Assembly (NCBI RefSeq): GCF_002355375.1
Contig: NZ_AP017312.1
Coordinates: 2,683,001-2,747,000 of the forward strand
Length of the DNA: 64,000 nt
Direction of reading: 5' to 3'
Source: Aneurinibacillus soli
Lineage (GTDB): Bacteria > Bacillota > Bacilli > Aneurinibacillales > Aneurinibacillaceae
The notes under the pieces were generated by a model that saw only the letters and a program-made list of their open reading frames with translations, made no database searches and was not told the DNA's origin. The position numbers were made by a program, and so were the translations under genes. Shown piece by piece: positions 1 to 9,239 of the stretch (its first letter is position 1; every line of letters starts with the position of its first letter).

Positions 1-254
1 AAGCCTTGCATGTTTTTTATCGCTTCGGGATTTCCCCAATGCTTTTTATTTGCATGGTTACAATAGCCAATCGTATACCCTTGCTCAATTAAATGTTGCA
101 ACAGCTCTCGTTTTTCATCAATTTCATGAAAATCACTCGAATTCTCCGATACATAACCAGTACTACCACCTGCGATTATGATGCCATATCCATTTGGGAC
201 TTCCGGCCTCATAATCACGCTATGATTTCCGTTTATCTTGCTAAATATTTGCAT
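1..254 (-). CDS. alpha/beta-hydrolase-like protein, N-terminal part (cut by window edge)
   Basis: The gene opens at an ATG at 254 behind an AGAGGTGG ribosome site and runs off the left edge, so only about 84 N-terminal residues are visible. They read as a soluble protein with a glycine-rich strand-turn segment (GYGIIIAGGSTGYV) followed by a helix and the segment IGYCNHANKKHWGNPEAI. This resembles the start of alpha/beta-hydrolase-like proteins of Bacillaceae, but the catalytic residues would lie outside the window. The frame is open throughout and the start is well supported; the family assignment is a weak recollection. Confidence 0.5.
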   Translation of the reverse strand, partial: MQIFSKINGNHSVIMRPEVPNGYGIIIAGGSTGYVSENSSDFHEIDEKRELLQHLIEQGYTIGYCNHANKKHWGNPEAIKNMQG

Positions 255-281
255 GTCTTTACCACCTCTTCGTTACAGCAG

Positions 282-340
282 AAGGTATATCCTTCCTTTT
301 CTATATGTTTTACTAGACTTAATTTCAAAGAATATACCTT
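282..340. repeat. 9-bp inverted repeat AAGGTATAT / ATATACCTT upstream of the hydrolase-like gene
   Basis: AAGGTATAT at 282-290 is matched by ATATACCTT at 332-340, with 41 bp between the arms. It lies directly upstream of the leftward gene starting at 254. It could be a widely spaced operator or part of a looped regulatory site; no T-tract follows, so it is not an obvious terminator. Confidence 0.3.
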
Positions 341-390
341 TTATTTGAGTTTGTAAACACAAGCGCTGTATTTCTTTATCGCTTTAACAA

Positions 391-1677
391 TCAAGAGGTC
401 GTGCGCAGCAAACGATTAATTTCTAACAATACAATGTTTACACTCAGCCATACGCCCCCAAAAGCATACCCCGCTATGATATCGCTCGGATACTTTAATT
501 CAAAATACAAATGACTGATCCCGACAAGAACCTCAATAAGAAAGAAGCTAGTTCCAATCATCATTCTTACGATTGGATTTTCAAGATGGCGAATCAATAA
601 GAATGTCGCAAATCCATAAACAACCGTCACCATCAATGTATGCTCACTTGGAAAATTGTACAAAGGATGTTCCACATGCGATAAAGCGAGTGATAGATGA
701 TGGAAAATACGCTGTAGCCCTTCTTCAAAAAGTTTCGCGCCAAAAAAAGTGAAGCAAAGAAAAAAAGCTTCCAGGCTTCGGTTTTGTTTCACAACGATAA
801 TCCATCCAAGCGAAAGGACAGCAACTGAAATCAGAGCTGGCCACGATGCCGCATAAGCAAACAACCGCATCCAACCTGCCCAATCTGAGGTAAACACCAA
901 CGGAACAAGCACGTTTACAACCTCATCGAACTGCTTAAATTCGTTTGTCAGAAAATCTTCAGTAAGACTGATCATGAAAATGAAGAGAATAACACCAATT
1001 GCGGCTATTGTCGCAACAAGAAACCGGACACGTCCGAGAGAATGAAACGTATGGACGATCCTGGTAAGTATCGTTGTCGTGATCGCTTTTAGTCGTGCTT
1101 TGTTGTTTTTGTACAATAAGTAAAGAACAATCGCCACCGCAATGACAATACCTGCAATAATGAGATACTTTTTTATGGCAAGGTGGAAATGTTCCCATTG
1201 CGGCCCCAAAATTTTGCCAAGTGAAATAACAGTCCCTGCCCAAATCAAAGCGCCCGTATACGCATAAAGCGCAAATGTCCGAAAAGGTAAGCGATTAATA
1301 CCCGAAAAGTATCCTGTAAAATGTCGAACACCCGGAATAAAGTAGGCAATCACTAATAGCTTGTTTCCATATCGATTGAACCATTGAGAAACCTTTTCCA
1401 GTCTTTCGGGTCCTAGATGAATATAATGACCATATTTATGAAAAAACGGAGCGCCAAGCGCAAAACCGATCCAGTAAGCGAGTGTCATCCCTATTATGCT
1501 TCCACTGCAAGCTACTAATATGCTGAGTCCCCAATTCATTTTTCCCTGAAAAACAAGAAGTCCCACATAACCCATAAGGGGTTCCCCAGGAATCGGAAGG
1601 GCGATCAATTCCAGCAAAAGTGACAAAAATAAAATAATATATCCATAATGATTCATCCAGGGTACTATATGTTCCAC
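391..1677 (-). CDS. DedA-PAP2 fusion membrane protein
   Basis: About 428 residues. The N-terminal half (roughly 5-190) is a DedA/SNARE-associated domain with the acidic-proline segment LIALPIPGEP and the FIPGVRHFTGYFSG motif typical of DedA lipid scramblase/transporter proteins. The C-terminal half (roughly 215-428) is a PAP2-type phosphatase domain: PSEH replaces the usual PSGH and H-LYFELKYPSD carries the last catalytic motif. Known members of the two families act on undecaprenyl phosphate or other membrane lipids, so recycling of a lipid carrier is a reasonable inference. The GTG at 1677 has a strong GGAAGGAAG site; a TTG at 1740 would add 21 residues but has no clear ribosome site. Confidence 0.85.
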   Translation of the reverse strand: MEHIVPWMNHYGYIILFLSLLLELIALPIPGEPLMGYVGLLVFQGKMNWGLSILVACSGSIIGMTLAYWIGFALGAPFFHKYGHYIHLGPERLEKVSQWFNRYGNKLLVIAYFIPGVRHFTGYFSGINRLPFRTFALYAYTGALIWAGTVISLGKILGPQWEHFHLAIKKYLIIAGIVIAVAIVLYLLYKNNKARLKAITTTILTRIVHTFHSLGRVRFLVATIAAIGVILFIFMISLTEDFLTNEFKQFDEVVNVLVPLVFTSDWAGWMRLFAYAASWPALISVAVLSLGWIIVVKQNRSLEAFFLCFTFFGAKLFEEGLQRIFHHLSLALSHVEHPLYNFPSEHTLMVTVVYGFATFLLIRHLENPIVRMMIGTSFFLIEVLVGISHLYFELKYPSDIIAGYAFGGVWLSVNIVLLEINRLLRTTS

Positions 1678-1846
1678 AAGTTCTCTTCCTTCCCATCCAT
1701 CCTGTAAAATGGCTCTGTTTCTTCTCTTTATATTTCCCAAAATCCATCTCAGTACTATTCTTGAACTTCAAGTAAAAGGACGTAAGGTTCACTGAAAAAG
1801 TTCATCTAGAAATGTCTATTTAGTACGGTAAGCTACCCGGCGCACG

Positions 1847-1871
1847 AAAAAAGCCGCCCGGTATGAGCGAC
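1847..1871 (-). terminator. terminator of the chemoreceptor gene
   Basis: Read leftward, GTCGCTC pairs with GGGCGGC (with G-U pairs) across a short loop, followed directly by TTTTTTC. It sits about 50 bp past the stop of the chemoreceptor gene. Confidence 0.6.
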
Positions 1872-1921
1872 TTATGTAAAGAATCTATGCTGCCTGGCAG
1901 ATTTATCCCTACTATATCCTG

Positions 1922-3916
1922 CTACATTTTGAATTTGCCGGCCAGCTTTAATAACTCCTCAGACAACAATGCTAAATCATCAGCCATCTGTACTAACCCT
2001 TGTGCTACATTCACTTGCTGACCTGCAATCTGATTCATCTCTTCCGATGCTGCTGCTGATTCTTCTGTAATCGCGGTCGCGTGCTGTAGCTCTTGTGTCA
2101 TCCGCGTATTTTGCTCATTCAACTGGCTGACCGAACGCATAATATTAGTAGAACGAGTCGAAATATGCTCTACGTCATGAGCAATCTCACTGAATGAATC
2201 ATTCACATGTTGCATCATCTTACCGCTATCATCCACGATGGTGTTTCCTACTGTAATAACTTGGATTGCCTTTCCGATTTGTTGACGTGTCTCCCCGACA
2301 ATATCGGCGATGCGTGTCGCGGCAGCATTGGACTGATCCGCTAACTTGCGCACTTCATCCGCTACAACGGAGAAGCCCCGTCCTTCCTCACCTGCCCGTG
2401 CTGCTTCAATCGCAGCATTAAGTGCCAACAAGTTCGTTTGCTCGGTAATCTCCCGGATAAGTACGACCATTTCTTCAATTTTTTGCGCATCTTCCCCCAA
2501 CTGAACGATGACATCGGTGGATGTTTTCATCGTTTGTTGTAGCTCATCCATTCGCTCAACGGCCTGCTCCCCAAGCAATCGACCACTGTGCGCCGAATTT
2601 GCTGATTTGCTGGCTGATTCAGTCATTACCTGACTGTCATGAACAAGTGACTCAACATTCTGTGCCACATCCCCCATATAGTGTGTGACATTAGAAATGA
2701 GTGTCGCGATCTCATTCGCCCCTGTCGCGATATCCTCAATTGTTGTTCCGATGTCTTTGAGTCCGGCTTCTGATTCGGCACTACGTTCATACAAATCACG
2801 CGATGCCACGGTTACACTATCCGATGTACGTGTAATCTCGTGAATCATGGTGCGCAAGTTCTCCCGCATGTGATTGACCTGCACACTCAAGTCACCCAGC
2901 TCATCTTTTGAAAGCACTGGTACTTCTTTCGTCAAATCATTACCGGCAATCGACAGTACGCTTTGTCGTAATCCAGCAATTGGGCGCGTAACTCGGAACA
3001 CGAGCACAAGTGTAATGATGATCGCTGCGGCTAATGCAACAAGAGAAATCAACATCGTCCAGTGCAGTGCTTGCCCAGTAATTGCTGTGACAGCTTTCTC
3101 AGATACTTCAGACACAAACACCCAGTTCGATCCTTTCACTCGCTGGAAAAATACAAAATGCGAACCTTGTTCATCCGTGTATTTTGCATTACCCTTTTCC
3201 TGTTTCAGTGCCTGTTCCGTCAAAATCTTTTTCAAATCAGCGTTCTTTTCATCACGCGTTACATTATGCTTTAAGATGTACTCTTTATTCGGATGAGTAA
3301 TGACCGTTCCATCCGCTGTGAGCATATAATACATACTATTCTCACCAAGCGGAGAATTACCAACAAGTGTAAACATATCCTTCAATAACACCGTACCACC
3401 GATCGAGCCAATTACACGCTTATTCTCATCCAGTATCGGCTGGACGATGAGGACGATTTGTGTCGTACCATCTCCACGTGCTACAAGCGGATCAGAAATA
3501 ACGGTTTCTCCGGCCATAACTTTAGGAAAGTATGATCTGTCTGCAATACTCACAATCTGGTTATTGAGCGTCGTCCATGCGTTCCCTTTCGCGTCAGCTA
3601 CGAAAAAACCAAGCATCGATCGTTGCCAGTTATCTTTCTGCTGTGCAATATAAGCTCGCTGTGCGGCGATATTGCCTGTCTTAAGCGCGGTAATCAGTTC
3701 GCTATTCGTACTGTATAAGCGAACATCCGATTTCCTTGCCTCCATCCACGTATCTAATGATGTCACGACTCGGTTTTCCAACTCTATCGAGATCGTCTGA
3801 AAATTCTTCTCTAAGAGACCCGATGTAATCGTGTAGCTCCCCCAGGATGTACCAAGCAGCGCTATGATAAATAGCGGAATGATAGCCCCCAATATTTTGG
3901 AACGAATAGACTGCAT
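1922..3916 (-). CDS. methyl-accepting chemotaxis protein (dCache type)
   Basis: 664 residues with the full transmembrane chemoreceptor layout: TM1 at about 9-30, an extracytoplasmic double-Cache sensor (about 35-280, with [18 protein letters not shown] typical of dCache_1), TM2 at about 285-310, a HAMP domain (about 311-365) and a long cytoplasmic coiled coil with the conserved signalling tip [20 protein letters not shown]. It should bind a small ligand (many dCache_1 domains bind amino acids) and control CheA. The ATG at 3916 follows AGAGAGGGAG. It is monocistronic, with hairpins on both sides. Ligand unknown. Confidence 0.95.
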   Translation of the reverse strand: MQSIRSKILGAIIPLFIIALLGTSWGSYTITSGLLEKNFQTISIELENRVVTSLDTWMEARKSDVRLYSTNSELITALKTGNIAAQRAYIAQQKDNWQRSMLGFFVADAKGNAWTTLNNQIVSIADRSYFPKVMAGETVISDPLVARGDGTTQIVLIVQPILDENKRVIGSIGGTVLLKDMFTLVGNSPLGENSMYYMLTADGTVITHPNKEYILKHNVTRDEKNADLKKILTEQALKQEKGNAKYTDEQGSHFVFFQRVKGSNWVFVSEVSEKAVTAITGQALHWTMLISLVALAAAIIITLVLVFRVTRPIAGLRQSVLSIAGNDLTKEVPVLSKDELGDLSVQVNHMRENLRTMIHEITRTSDSVTVASRDLYERSAESEAGLKDIGTTIEDIATGANEIATLISNVTHYMGDVAQNVESLVHDSQVMTESASKSANSAHSGRLLGEQAVERMDELQQTMKTSTDVIVQLGEDAQKIEEMVVLIREITEQTNLLALNAAIEAARAGEEGRGFSVVADEVRKLADQSNAAATRIADIVGETRQQIGKAIQVITVGNTIVDDSGKMMQHVNDSFSEIAHDVEHISTRSTNIMRSVSQLNEQNTRMTQELQHATAITEESAAASEEMNQIAGQQVNVAQGLVQMADDLALLSEELLKLAGKFKM

Positions 3917-4002
3917 CTCAAAAACTCCCTCTCTGTTATAACTTTTACATTATTGTAATATATTATATACTACACCATTGTAATGTAGGATGAGAACATA
4001 AA

Positions 4003-4049
4003 AGAGCAGCTTATCCTATAGCTAGTAAGCTATAAGATAAGCCCGCTCT
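4003..4049 (-). terminator. hairpin terminator of the patatin-like gene
   Basis: Arms AGAGC-GCTTATC-ATAGCT and AGCTAT-GATAAGC-GCTCT form a long interrupted stem about 30 bp past the stop of the patatin-like gene. Reading leftward, the stem is followed by TTTATG, a short U-rich tail. Confidence 0.55.
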
Positions 4050-4077
4050 GGTCTCCGCATACATTTCTTTTATATGT

Positions 4078-5073
4078 TTATGTAGTTGCTGGTATGCTAA
4101 GAAACTCCTCTGCCCGTGCTTTTCCATTCGCAAAAAAAGTCGGTGTCTCCACAAAATAGTCGAAATATCCACGGTACTCATTCGGCTGAATCATCGAAAC
4201 TTGAATCGACTTATATTCTGAATCGACTAACTTCCCATCCTTAATCAATCGGTTAATTAACTCAATATTGTTCAATTCCGCATAGATTGCATTTTTGAAC
4301 AGCATTTTTAACTTGAAATCTTCCACATCGAAATATGTTGTAATAGGCTTTAAGGATTTTTCGATCGTTTCGACTGTAACGAGAATGATATGATCCGCAA
4401 CCGTGAGTGGGCTCAGCACCGGGTTATACTGGTACGCTCCGTCATACTCCCCGTTGTATTCTCCATATTGTATAAGCTGTAAGCAGCTTTTAATACCATC
4501 AGCAGACATATCTTTTACGATATAATTGTCATCCTCGCCAATTGATAGTTCTGTTTTTTCGCGTGCGGCACGATTCGTATACAATACAGCCTTGTCTTTG
4601 GCAAAATGATAGGCATTCGCAATAATTCCGATATCTGATGTGGCAAATCGAGTCGCGATCTCTTCAAAAAATGAATCGGGACGAATGGATTCATACGTTT
4701 TAGCAGGAAAACAGAACGATAACCAATCATTCCAGGTTAATAACGGAAAGCTCTTCATATACCGCTCCCACGGTGAAACCATGCGAAATACATCAGGCAT
4801 TCCTGTAAGTGCGTACTGCATGAACTTTATTTCATCCGGTATTCCATCTTCACTCGTCTCTTGGAAATATTTATCATAAAAATCCGCAAGTGCCTGCGGA
4901 TTTTGTTCATCTAAATAGTAATAAGCAGATAAGATTGCTCCACTCGTCACTGACAAAATATCTGGACGTACCCCACGCTCACGAAATGTCTGCAATACAC
5001 CTGCGTTAAATGCATTCATTCCGCCAATTCCCTGCACCGCTATTGCGAGCATATTTTCTGTACGATCTGCCAT
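4078..5073 (-). CDS. patatin-like phospholipase-family protein
   Basis: 331 residues. The start QGIGGMNAFNAGVLQ fits the patatin oxyanion-hole segment (a glycine-rich loop then a helix), SVTSGAILSAYYY fits the nucleophile elbow and EYDGAYQYNPV fits the DGA segment bearing the catalytic Asp. The elbow normally reads G-x-S-x-G; here the first glycine is Ser (S-V-T-S-G), and the candidate nucleophile is the Ser before Gly. The family hydrolyses lipid acyl esters; activity here is inferred. No signal peptide is seen, so it is likely cytoplasmic. ATG at 5073 behind GGGGAGG. Confidence 0.75.
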   Translation of the reverse strand: MADRTENMLAIAVQGIGGMNAFNAGVLQTFRERGVRPDILSVTSGAILSAYYYLDEQNPQALADFYDKYFQETSEDGIPDEIKFMQYALTGMPDVFRMVSPWERYMKSFPLLTWNDWLSFCFPAKTYESIRPDSFFEEIATRFATSDIGIIANAYHFAKDKAVLYTNRAAREKTELSIGEDDNYIVKDMSADGIKSCLQLIQYGEYNGEYDGAYQYNPVLSPLTVADHIILVTVETIEKSLKPITTYFDVEDFKLKMLFKNAIYAELNNIELINRLIKDGKLVDSEYKSIQVSMIQPNEYRGYFDYFVETPTFFANGKARAEEFLSIPATT

Positions 5074-5190
5074 ATTTATTCCTCCCCATTAGTAGATTAC
5101 GTTTAATTTTCTTATGATAAATAATTGTAATACATGGATAAGGTGTTCCTGTACTATATATGTGCAGAATTTGTTAATTTTTCTTAATTA

Positions 5191-5560
5191 TCAGTCCATT
5201 AGGATATATGCTAACTCTGATGAGTGGTTACCTCTTTCTTCTGCTGTCTCTTCTTCCACCACTGTATATCCGTTTGGAACAGACAATTCTGTTAGCTTCT
5301 GCATGACTTCTTTGCCCGCCGTCCCAATATCAGAGCCAATGAGTTCAGCACTTATGGTGGCTACGCGATCTCCGTCTTTGTGTGTAATCGTTGTCAGTGA
5401 TTTTCCGTATTTCCAGTCAACGAGTTCTGACAAAGGTACCTGTATTCCTTTTGGTGTCGTAATCATGATCGTGCGTAATTGTTCGGGATGTGTCAGCAAA
5501 CTCTCAGGATAGCGAGCGATTACATTGAAGCGATGGAAATTTTCTTTTTTCTTACCTGAT
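5191..5560 (-). pseudogene. RND/HAE1-type efflux pump fragment
   Basis: Translating leftward from about 5560 gives RFNVIARYPESLLTHPEQLR followed by a stretch ending PNGYTV, which matches an internal periplasmic-domain segment of AcrB/HAE1-like RND transporters. A functional pump is over 1000 residues; only about 115 codons remain, without any membrane segment. The reading ends in TAG at 5191 after EERGNHSSELAYILMD, which no longer resembles the family. It is a relic next to the kinase fragment, suggesting a former kinase-pump locus. Confidence 0.7.
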
Positions 5561-5620
5561 TCTTACGGAAATCTTACGTGTTTTGCTATCACATAATAGA
5601 GGGCAAAAAAATAACCCGCA

Positions 5621-5943
5621 TCAACGGGTGTAGTTCATTTTGTTCAACTGAGCAGTAAATGTTGTTTTTTCATACGGCTTACTTACGAGCGAAATGGTTC
5701 CGCCTAATCGTTCAACAAGCCTTTTTGTAATCGCAAGACCGAGTCCACTGCCTTGATACAATTTATTTCGCGAATCTTCGAGTGTATACAGTCTTTCAAA
5801 AATCCGATCTTTATACAGCTCATGAATTCCTTTTCCTTTGTTCCACGCGTCAATATATACATGCTGCTCATCATGTCGTAACGTTAAGCCGATGACCCGA
5901 CCATCACTCCCGTAGCGAATCGCATTGGAAAGTGAACTACCCA
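5621..5943 (-). pseudogene. histidine kinase C-terminal fragment (HATPase domain only)
   Basis: About 105 codons covering the ATP-binding half of a sensor kinase: the N box (SLSNAIRYGSDG), the DAWNKGKGI G1 region, the F box and the G2 box GSGLGLAITKRL. The sensor, membrane and phosphoacceptor His regions are missing because the reading begins exactly where the IS605-type hairpin starts (about 5941). Deletion linked to the insertion sequence probably removed the 5' part. No intact partner response regulator is nearby. Confidence 0.8.
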
Positions 5944-6195
5944 CCACTTAAAACCTAACGGTTTTTGAAGTGGGGGCTTCTCGACTTATCGTTGCTTTTA
6001 GTAGCCAACGAAAACTGACCGAGCTATCCCTCTCGTTCCAAGAGTTCTTTTTGCTATGCCAGCGCTAATAAGCGTAATCCTTCATGTTTGATGTTGATAG
6101 AAGCGTTCCAGTCTCTGTCTGCTACAAAACCACAGATTGCTCTTTGAAAATGGAGCGTTCAGCACAGGAATCACGCGACTTTAGTCGTGTGCGTG
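5941..6195 (-). mobile_element. IS200/IS605-family remnant with TnpB C-terminal scrap and both end hairpins
   Basis: One end carries a hairpin (5941-5975, CCACTTAAAACC paired with GGTTTTTGAAGTGG). The other carries a second hairpin (6172-6191, CACGCGACT paired with AGTCGTGTG). Both look like the subterminal palindromes of IS605-type elements. Between them, leftward from about 6134 to the TAG at 6054-6056, lies CGFVADRDWNASINIKHEGL, the C-terminal zinc/RuvC segment of TnpB. The element is internally deleted to about 250 bp and cannot encode a transposase. It abuts the truncated kinase. Confidence 0.75.
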
Positions 6196-6219
6196 TTCAA
6201 GCTGCATCAATCATTCCCC

Positions 6220-7038
6220 TTACTCAATATGCAGTGCTTCATAGTAACGAACTAATTCGATTACCATTGCGCCCATTCGCTCAATCTCTGGCACAACAAT
6301 ACGTGTAATACCTTCTTCTTCTAATGCCTCTGCCGTCAGCTTCCCAACAGCCACTGCAAGCGACGACTGTTCGAATGCATGCTTAGTCTGATCTACACGA
6401 CCAGCTTGACGGGCATATTCAAACAGAAAGCGTACCTGTACAGCAGATGTGAAACATACAGCATCGATTTGTTCAGCACTCAGTTCCTGGCACACTTGTT
6501 CGACCGCTTCAGCTGATGGCGCGATATGGCGGTACGGAAGAAGATACGTGACCGATGCGCCTTTCTCTGCAAAAAAACGCGCCAGTGCCGGAGCTGTTTC
6601 CCCATGAAGCTGAATCACCACTCGCTGACCTGTAAAATCAAACGATTCCAGTGCCCGAACTAGCCCTCTTGTCGTACCGTCATCATCAACTGCGACAGGT
6701 TTGATGTCGAGCTTTTTTAAAGCGGCGTATGTTTTATAACCACGAGCCGCTACGTTTGCTTGTTGGAGTAAACGTATAAACGGAGCATGAAGATCGCATT
6801 CTTCCGCGAGTCGAACAAGGGCATCAAGCCCCATGCCTGTCGTAAAAATCGCCCAGTCAACGCCTTCTGTTATGAGATTTTTTAGCTCATTTTTGCTCTC
6901 TTCTTCTGCTAAAAATACCGTGCCCTGCAAGGAGCGGACAAGCGGAATGCCTCCTTGCTTCTCAATAAGCGCTCCCCATTCTTCTGTCTTGCGCGAAGCG
7001 CCTGTCGCAATCTTTTTTCCTGCCAGTACTTTTTCCAT
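6220..7038 (-). CDS. uroporphyrinogen-III synthase family protein
   Basis: 272 residues in the two-domain HemD fold: an N-terminal half beginning KVLAGKKIATGASRKTEEW, a hinge, and the family's conserved middle and late segments (VDWAIFTTGMGLDALVR, DAVCFTSAVQVRFLF, AVAVGKLTAEALEEEGI). HemD closes hydroxymethylbilane to uroporphyrinogen III in tetrapyrrole synthesis. The gene stands alone rather than in a hemAXCDBL cluster, so it may be a second HemD or a HemD-like protein. ATG at 7038 follows AGAGGGAG. Confidence 0.85.
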   Translation of the reverse strand: MEKVLAGKKIATGASRKTEEWGALIEKQGGIPLVRSLQGTVFLAEEESKNELKNLITEGVDWAIFTTGMGLDALVRLAEECDLHAPFIRLLQQANVAARGYKTYAALKKLDIKPVAVDDDGTTRGLVRALESFDFTGQRVVIQLHGETAPALARFFAEKGASVTYLLPYRHIAPSAEAVEQVCQELSAEQIDAVCFTSAVQVRFLFEYARQAGRVDQTKHAFEQSSLAVAVGKLTAEALEEEGITRIVVPEIERMGAMVIELVRYYEALHIE

Positions 7039-7242
7039 CTCAATACTCCCTCTCTGCTGATCGAATATGTATAATGGCTCGTTCTCATCATAAGCTTAGA
7101 CTTTTAGTGTATTATTTTTGGCAATTTTGAGCAATAGAGCCATCTGTACTTTATGCCCGACAAATCTCATGAATGGGCACGCTTCTTGCCAGTTACACTC
7201 ATAAGATGTGATTGTATACGGATACGAAGGGGAGGAGAAGCG

Positions 7243-8070
7243 ATGATTCAAATTTTAGATTCATCCGTAACGAGCAGAACAAGGAAACCGGAATGGCTGC
7301 TTGACTATGACCAGCTGCGTATCATGGAGTATCTGGCACGAAGTCCGGATGTATATACGTATCCATCTCTTGACCAGTTAAAATTCGAAAGCAAGCTGCG
7401 GAGCAACATTGTCGCAGCCGCCAAAAAGTTGGACCGGAGTGGCACACAGTTTGCCGTATTTAAAGATTCCAGGTGCAATCCTCGCTACTGGACGCTCACT
7501 GACGAGGGCGGGTTTCGCTTGAACAAAGATGTGGAACCATCTGAGGCGATACGAGATATTTTTATCAATGGCGATATGTATGCGTTTGAATGCGCAACCG
7601 CCGTTGTAATCGTTTATTACAAGGGGGTTCTCGAATCCATTGGCAGCGAGAATTTTAATCGTCTGTTCCCGTCGATTCTCCTGTTTGATGGCGTTTATGA
7701 CGAGAAACTAGGAATAACTTGGAGTGAAAACGTGGAGTATCTACCTGGAGATGTTCAGTATTTCAAAAATCCTGAATACAATCCGAAAACTCCTGAATGG
7801 CAGGGAGAAAACGTTGTGCTGCTAGAAAACCACCTTTACTTCGCTTATGGAATCGGTATCACAACCAAAAAACAAATCATCGCGCATTTAAATAAAGAAC
7901 GCATACCAGGTGCAACAACATCTGCCTATCTCCTCGATAAAGCAGCTCGCCCTGACTTTGCGTATTTGTCGCAGTATGATAAGAAGAGTAATCCTCTCGC
8001 AGAGCGTACAGTTTCAGAGCGTTCTTTTACCATTGCACACATCGGTACAACGCTCTATGTCTGTAGATGA
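7243..8070 (+). CDS. tgl: protein-glutamine gamma-glutamyltransferase (spore coat transglutaminase)
   Basis: 275 residues from the ATG at 7243, which sits behind GGGGAGGAG; a longer frame reaches back to 7153 but has no ribosome site. The sequence follows Bacillus subtilis Tgl closely: KLRSNIVAAAKKLDRSG, AIRDIFINGDMYAFECATA with the catalytic Cys, YFKNPEYNPKTPEWQGENVV, YFAYGIGI and GATTSAYLLDKAARPD. The enzyme makes epsilon-(gamma-glutamyl)lysine crosslinks in spore coat proteins such as GerQ. Expression is therefore expected in the mother cell late in sporulation (family knowledge). The C-terminus is about 30 residues longer than in B. subtilis. Confidence 0.93.
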   Translation: MIQILDSSVTSRTRKPEWLLDYDQLRIMEYLARSPDVYTYPSLDQLKFESKLRSNIVAAAKKLDRSGTQFAVFKDSRCNPRYWTLTDEGGFRLNKDVEPSEAIRDIFINGDMYAFECATAVVIVYYKGVLESIGSENFNRLFPSILLFDGVYDEKLGITWSENVEYLPGDVQYFKNPEYNPKTPEWQGENVVLLENHLYFAYGIGITTKKQIIAHLNKERIPGATTSAYLLDKAARPDFAYLSQYDKKSNPLAERTVSERSFTIAHIGTTLYVCR

Positions 8071-8093
8071 GGTGCTGCGCTTGGTGGAGAAAT

Positions 8094-8127
8094 AAATTAA
8101 ACCGTCTCGTTCCAGACGGTTTAATTT
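8094..8127. terminator. bidirectional terminator between tgl and the LOG gene
   Basis: A perfect 14-bp inverted repeat, AAATTAAACCGTCT and AGACGGTTTAATTT, with a 6-base loop. A/T-rich arms give U-tracts in both directions, and the flanking genes converge here. Confidence 0.85.
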
Positions 8128-8165
8128 ATTGAGATGCATTCTTATATGTACTGGGATTAATATTA

Positions 8166-8741
8166 TTACTTGCCTGTGGTATACGTCTTAACTGTGGGAG
8201 ATGTATAAGCTTTAAATTTCTCAAGTAAACGTTCTGGATTAGAATCAACTAGAGCCATTGAACGATACTTGTCCTGGAGAAATTGCTGCTCATTCATATG
8301 ATCGAAAAAGGAAATGATCAGATCATAGTAGTGATTAATGTTCAAAATGCCACAAGGTTTTTGGTGTAATCCTAATTGCGCCCACGTAAAAACTTCGAAA
8401 AATTCTTCTAACGTTCCTGGTCCTCCAGGTAGGGCAATAAATCCATCCGCTAAGTCTACCATTTTATGTTTTCGCTCGTGCATCGAATTTACAACAATGA
8501 GTTCCGTTAAATTACGATGTGAAATTTCTCGTTCTTCTAACAGTGTTGGGATCACTCCAATGACCTGTCCTCCTGATTCCAAGACAGTATCTGCAAGTGT
8601 ACCCATAATGCCCACACTTGCTCCACCATATACAAGTGTGATGCCTTGCTTTGCTAATTCTTTACCGAGTAGAATCGCTCCTTCTTTATATGCTTCCGAA
8701 GCTCCGTTACTTGAACCGCAAAAAACAGCTAATCGTTTCAT
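8166..8741 (-). CDS. LOG-family protein (TIGR00730 Rossmann fold)
   Basis: 191 residues, the usual size for the lysine decarboxylase-like/LOG family. The N-terminal strand KRLAVFCGSS and the motif GGPGTLEEFFEVFTW, which holds the PGGxGTxxE nucleotide-phosphoribohydrolase signature, are both present. Characterised members cleave cytokinin or other nucleoside 5'-monophosphates to base and ribose 5-phosphate. The physiological role in Bacillota is uncertain. ATG at 8741 behind GAGGGG. Confidence 0.9.
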   Translation of the reverse strand: MKRLAVFCGSSNGASEAYKEGAILLGKELAKQGITLVYGGASVGIMGTLADTVLESGGQVIGVIPTLLEEREISHRNLTELIVVNSMHERKHKMVDLADGFIALPGGPGTLEEFFEVFTWAQLGLHQKPCGILNINHYYDLIISFFDHMNEQQFLQDKYRSMALVDSNPERLLEKFKAYTSPTVKTYTTGK

Positions 8742-8841
8742 AGTTATAGATGTCCCCTCGCTATAAACTTTATAGAACTACCTTTACAAGTATAAAGAAA
8801 ATTATGTTACAGTAAAAGAGAACAGGTAGGAGGAATACATA

Positions 8842-9168
8842 ATGGATGTTAATGAATTTCAAAAATGGGTGAAAGAATATTACGAAATAAGAGGATGGTC
8901 AGAACTTGATATCTTTATTCGTATTGGATTTCTAGCTGAAGAAACTGGAGAAGTAGCTCGGGCAATCAGGGCATTAGAGATTGGACGGGATAGACCTGAT
9001 GAATACATAGGCTCGCCTTCCGAACTAAAGCAAGAGCTTGTTGAGGAATTAGGCGATGTTTTAGGCAATATTATTGTAATTGCCAATAAATACGACATCC
9101 ATCTTGAAGATATTTTTAAATCGCACCAAATGAAATTAGATAAGCGTTATTCTTCGATCGAAAAATAA
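8842..9168 (+). CDS. MazG-like nucleotide pyrophosphohydrolase
   Basis: 108 residues forming a single all-alpha NTP pyrophosphatase domain: EETGEVARA supplies the EExxE pair and EELGDVLGNI the following ExxD, which together bind the Mg ions. Such short proteins hydrolyse (d)NTPs, often non-canonical ones, to NMP and pyrophosphate. Ribosome site GTAGGAGG lies 8 bases before ATG. Followed by a clear terminator. Confidence 0.88.
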   Translation: MDVNEFQKWVKEYYEIRGWSELDIFIRIGFLAEETGEVARAIRALEIGRDRPDEYIGSPSELKQELVEELGDVLGNIIVIANKYDIHLEDIFKSHQMKLDKRYSSIEK

Positions 9169-9170
9169 AT

Positions 9171-9218
9171 ACAGGGGAACACATAGTATACATGACTGCC
9201 TACTACGTGTTCCCCTGT
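9171..9218 (+). terminator. terminator after the MazG-like gene
   Basis: ACAGGGGAACAC (9171-9182) and GTGTTCCCCTGT (9207-9218) form a 12-bp stem followed by AGTTTTTAG. It lies 3 bp past the stop codon. Confidence 0.8.
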
Positions 9219-9239
9219 AGTTTTTAGAGTCCTTTACGA

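Noticed and set aside
2874-3296. A 140-codon plus-strand frame over the chemoreceptor
   Set aside because: Mirror frame of the chemoreceptor coding sequence with no ribosome site or recognisable domain.
7153-7242. Longer N-terminus for the Tgl protein
   Set aside because: The ATG at 7153 has no ribosome site and the extra 30 residues do not fit the family; the ATG at 7243 follows GGGGAGGAG.
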